Source: Candidatus Latescibacterota bacterium (GTDB taxonomy: Bacteria; Latescibacterota; MVCY01). Taken from it: 8,217 nt of DNA. Positions 7,831 to 8,217 of the stretch are shown piece after piece; the first letter of the stretch is position 1; every line of letters starts with the position of its first letter. The notes beneath the pieces were generated by a model. That model had not been told where the DNA came from and made no database searches. It saw only the letters and a list, made by a program, of their open reading frames with translations. A program made the position numbers and the translations under genes. The DNA is taken from positions 1 to 8,217 of the forward strand of contig DAOVPH010000070.1 in the NCBI GenBank assembly GCA_030629295.1, read 5' to 3'.

Positions 7831-8217
7831 TAACCCGTGGACAGTTTTTTCAAAACCAGCACACAGATAGTTGCCACCAATAGTCCCGATATCAAGATTG
7901 CTGTTTTGGCTGAAAATCTGTTCCTGTTAGCTGCAGATTCCGACCCTTGAGCTAACTGTTTTTTTAACATAAAAAGCCGCTGCCAGGTCTTTGCAGAAGC
8001 AGCTACGTTGTTAACCTCTTTGACGTAAAACTCCAATGCCTTTTCTTTCAATCCCTTTCTTTCATAGATAAGCCCTATATGATAGTTCGCCTCAGGGTAC
8101 CAATCGACTATCGTTAGAGTCCTTTCAAGGTAATCCAGGGCCTTATCCTCTTGATTCTGCCTCACAAACAACAACCCGAGGTTATAGAGAACCTTCGGGT
8201 TGTCGGGTTCGATCTCC
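7830..8217 (-). CDS. TPR protein with C-terminal membrane anchor (5' end outside window)
   Basis: The last 128 codons of a longer gene are visible; the frame is open to the window edge, so the true start lies outside. Two tetratricopeptide repeats are clear: residues 1-38 (PDNPKVLYNLG, then A-L-D-Y-L) and about 39-72 (YPEANYHIGLIYERKG, then KALEFY). They match the TPR pattern of L/Y-x-x-G-x-x-Y and A-x-x-x-F/Y. TPRs bind proteins and scaffold complexes. After a Gln/Ser/Asn-rich linker with a basic run, a single hydrophobic span (about 105-123) is followed by only KKLSTG, which makes this a tail-anchored or type-II-like protein. Such a tail would place the TPRs in the cytoplasm if there is no N-terminal signal, which cannot be seen. 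It precedes the peptidase-permease gene by 147 bp (to ATG 7682) and may share its transcript. Function is otherwise unknown. Confidence 0.85.
   Translation of the reverse strand, partial: EIEPDNPKVLYNLGLLFVRQNQEDKALDYLERTLTIVDWYPEANYHIGLIYERKGLKEKALEFYVKEVNNVAASAKTWQRLFMLKKQLAQGSESAANRNRFSAKTAILISGLLVATICVLVLKKLSTG

Overview
The window looks like an accessory envelope or transport gene cluster from a bacterium, probably an uncultured lineage. It has Shine-Dalgarno sites of the GGGGAG/GGGAG type, one well-supported TTG start, and large divergent membrane proteins. I cannot name the phylum from sequence alone. All four genes lie on the minus strand, so the transcriptional order runs from right to left. 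No RNA gene, CRISPR array, insertion sequence or transposase was seen.

Layout in transcription order: (1) 8217-7830, the C-terminal part of a TPR protein that ends in a membrane-anchoring tail. (2) A 129-bp gap holding several short direct and inverted repeats. (3) 7682-3057, a 1541-residue fusion: N-terminal membrane anchor, PA-like insert, peptidase M28-like domain, carboxypeptidase-regulatory-like beta domain, then an FtsX/MacB-type ABC permease with its own large outer domain and a cytoplasmic C-terminal domain. (4) A 128-bp gap with five tandem heptamers. (5) 2928-913, a 671-residue polytopic membrane protein resembling the OPT (oligopeptide transporter) superfamily. (6) A 75-bp gap with a perfect 12-bp palindrome. 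(7) 837 to the left edge, a protein made of two copies of one domain; it has no signal peptide and is cut by the window edge.

The shared direction and short gaps suggest one transcription unit or a few linked ones. The unusual points are these. The M28-like domain has lost most of the expected zinc and catalytic residues (HxD is YxD, the bridging Asp is Glu, the Glu-Glu pair is His-Phe). It is fused to an ABC-type permease, but no ATPase gene is visible in the window. The next genes are an OPT-like permease and a duplicated-domain protein I cannot assign. A reasonable but unproven reading is an envelope system that binds or handles peptides, lipopeptides or lipoproteins, with the dead peptidase fold acting as a substrate-binding module for the permease.
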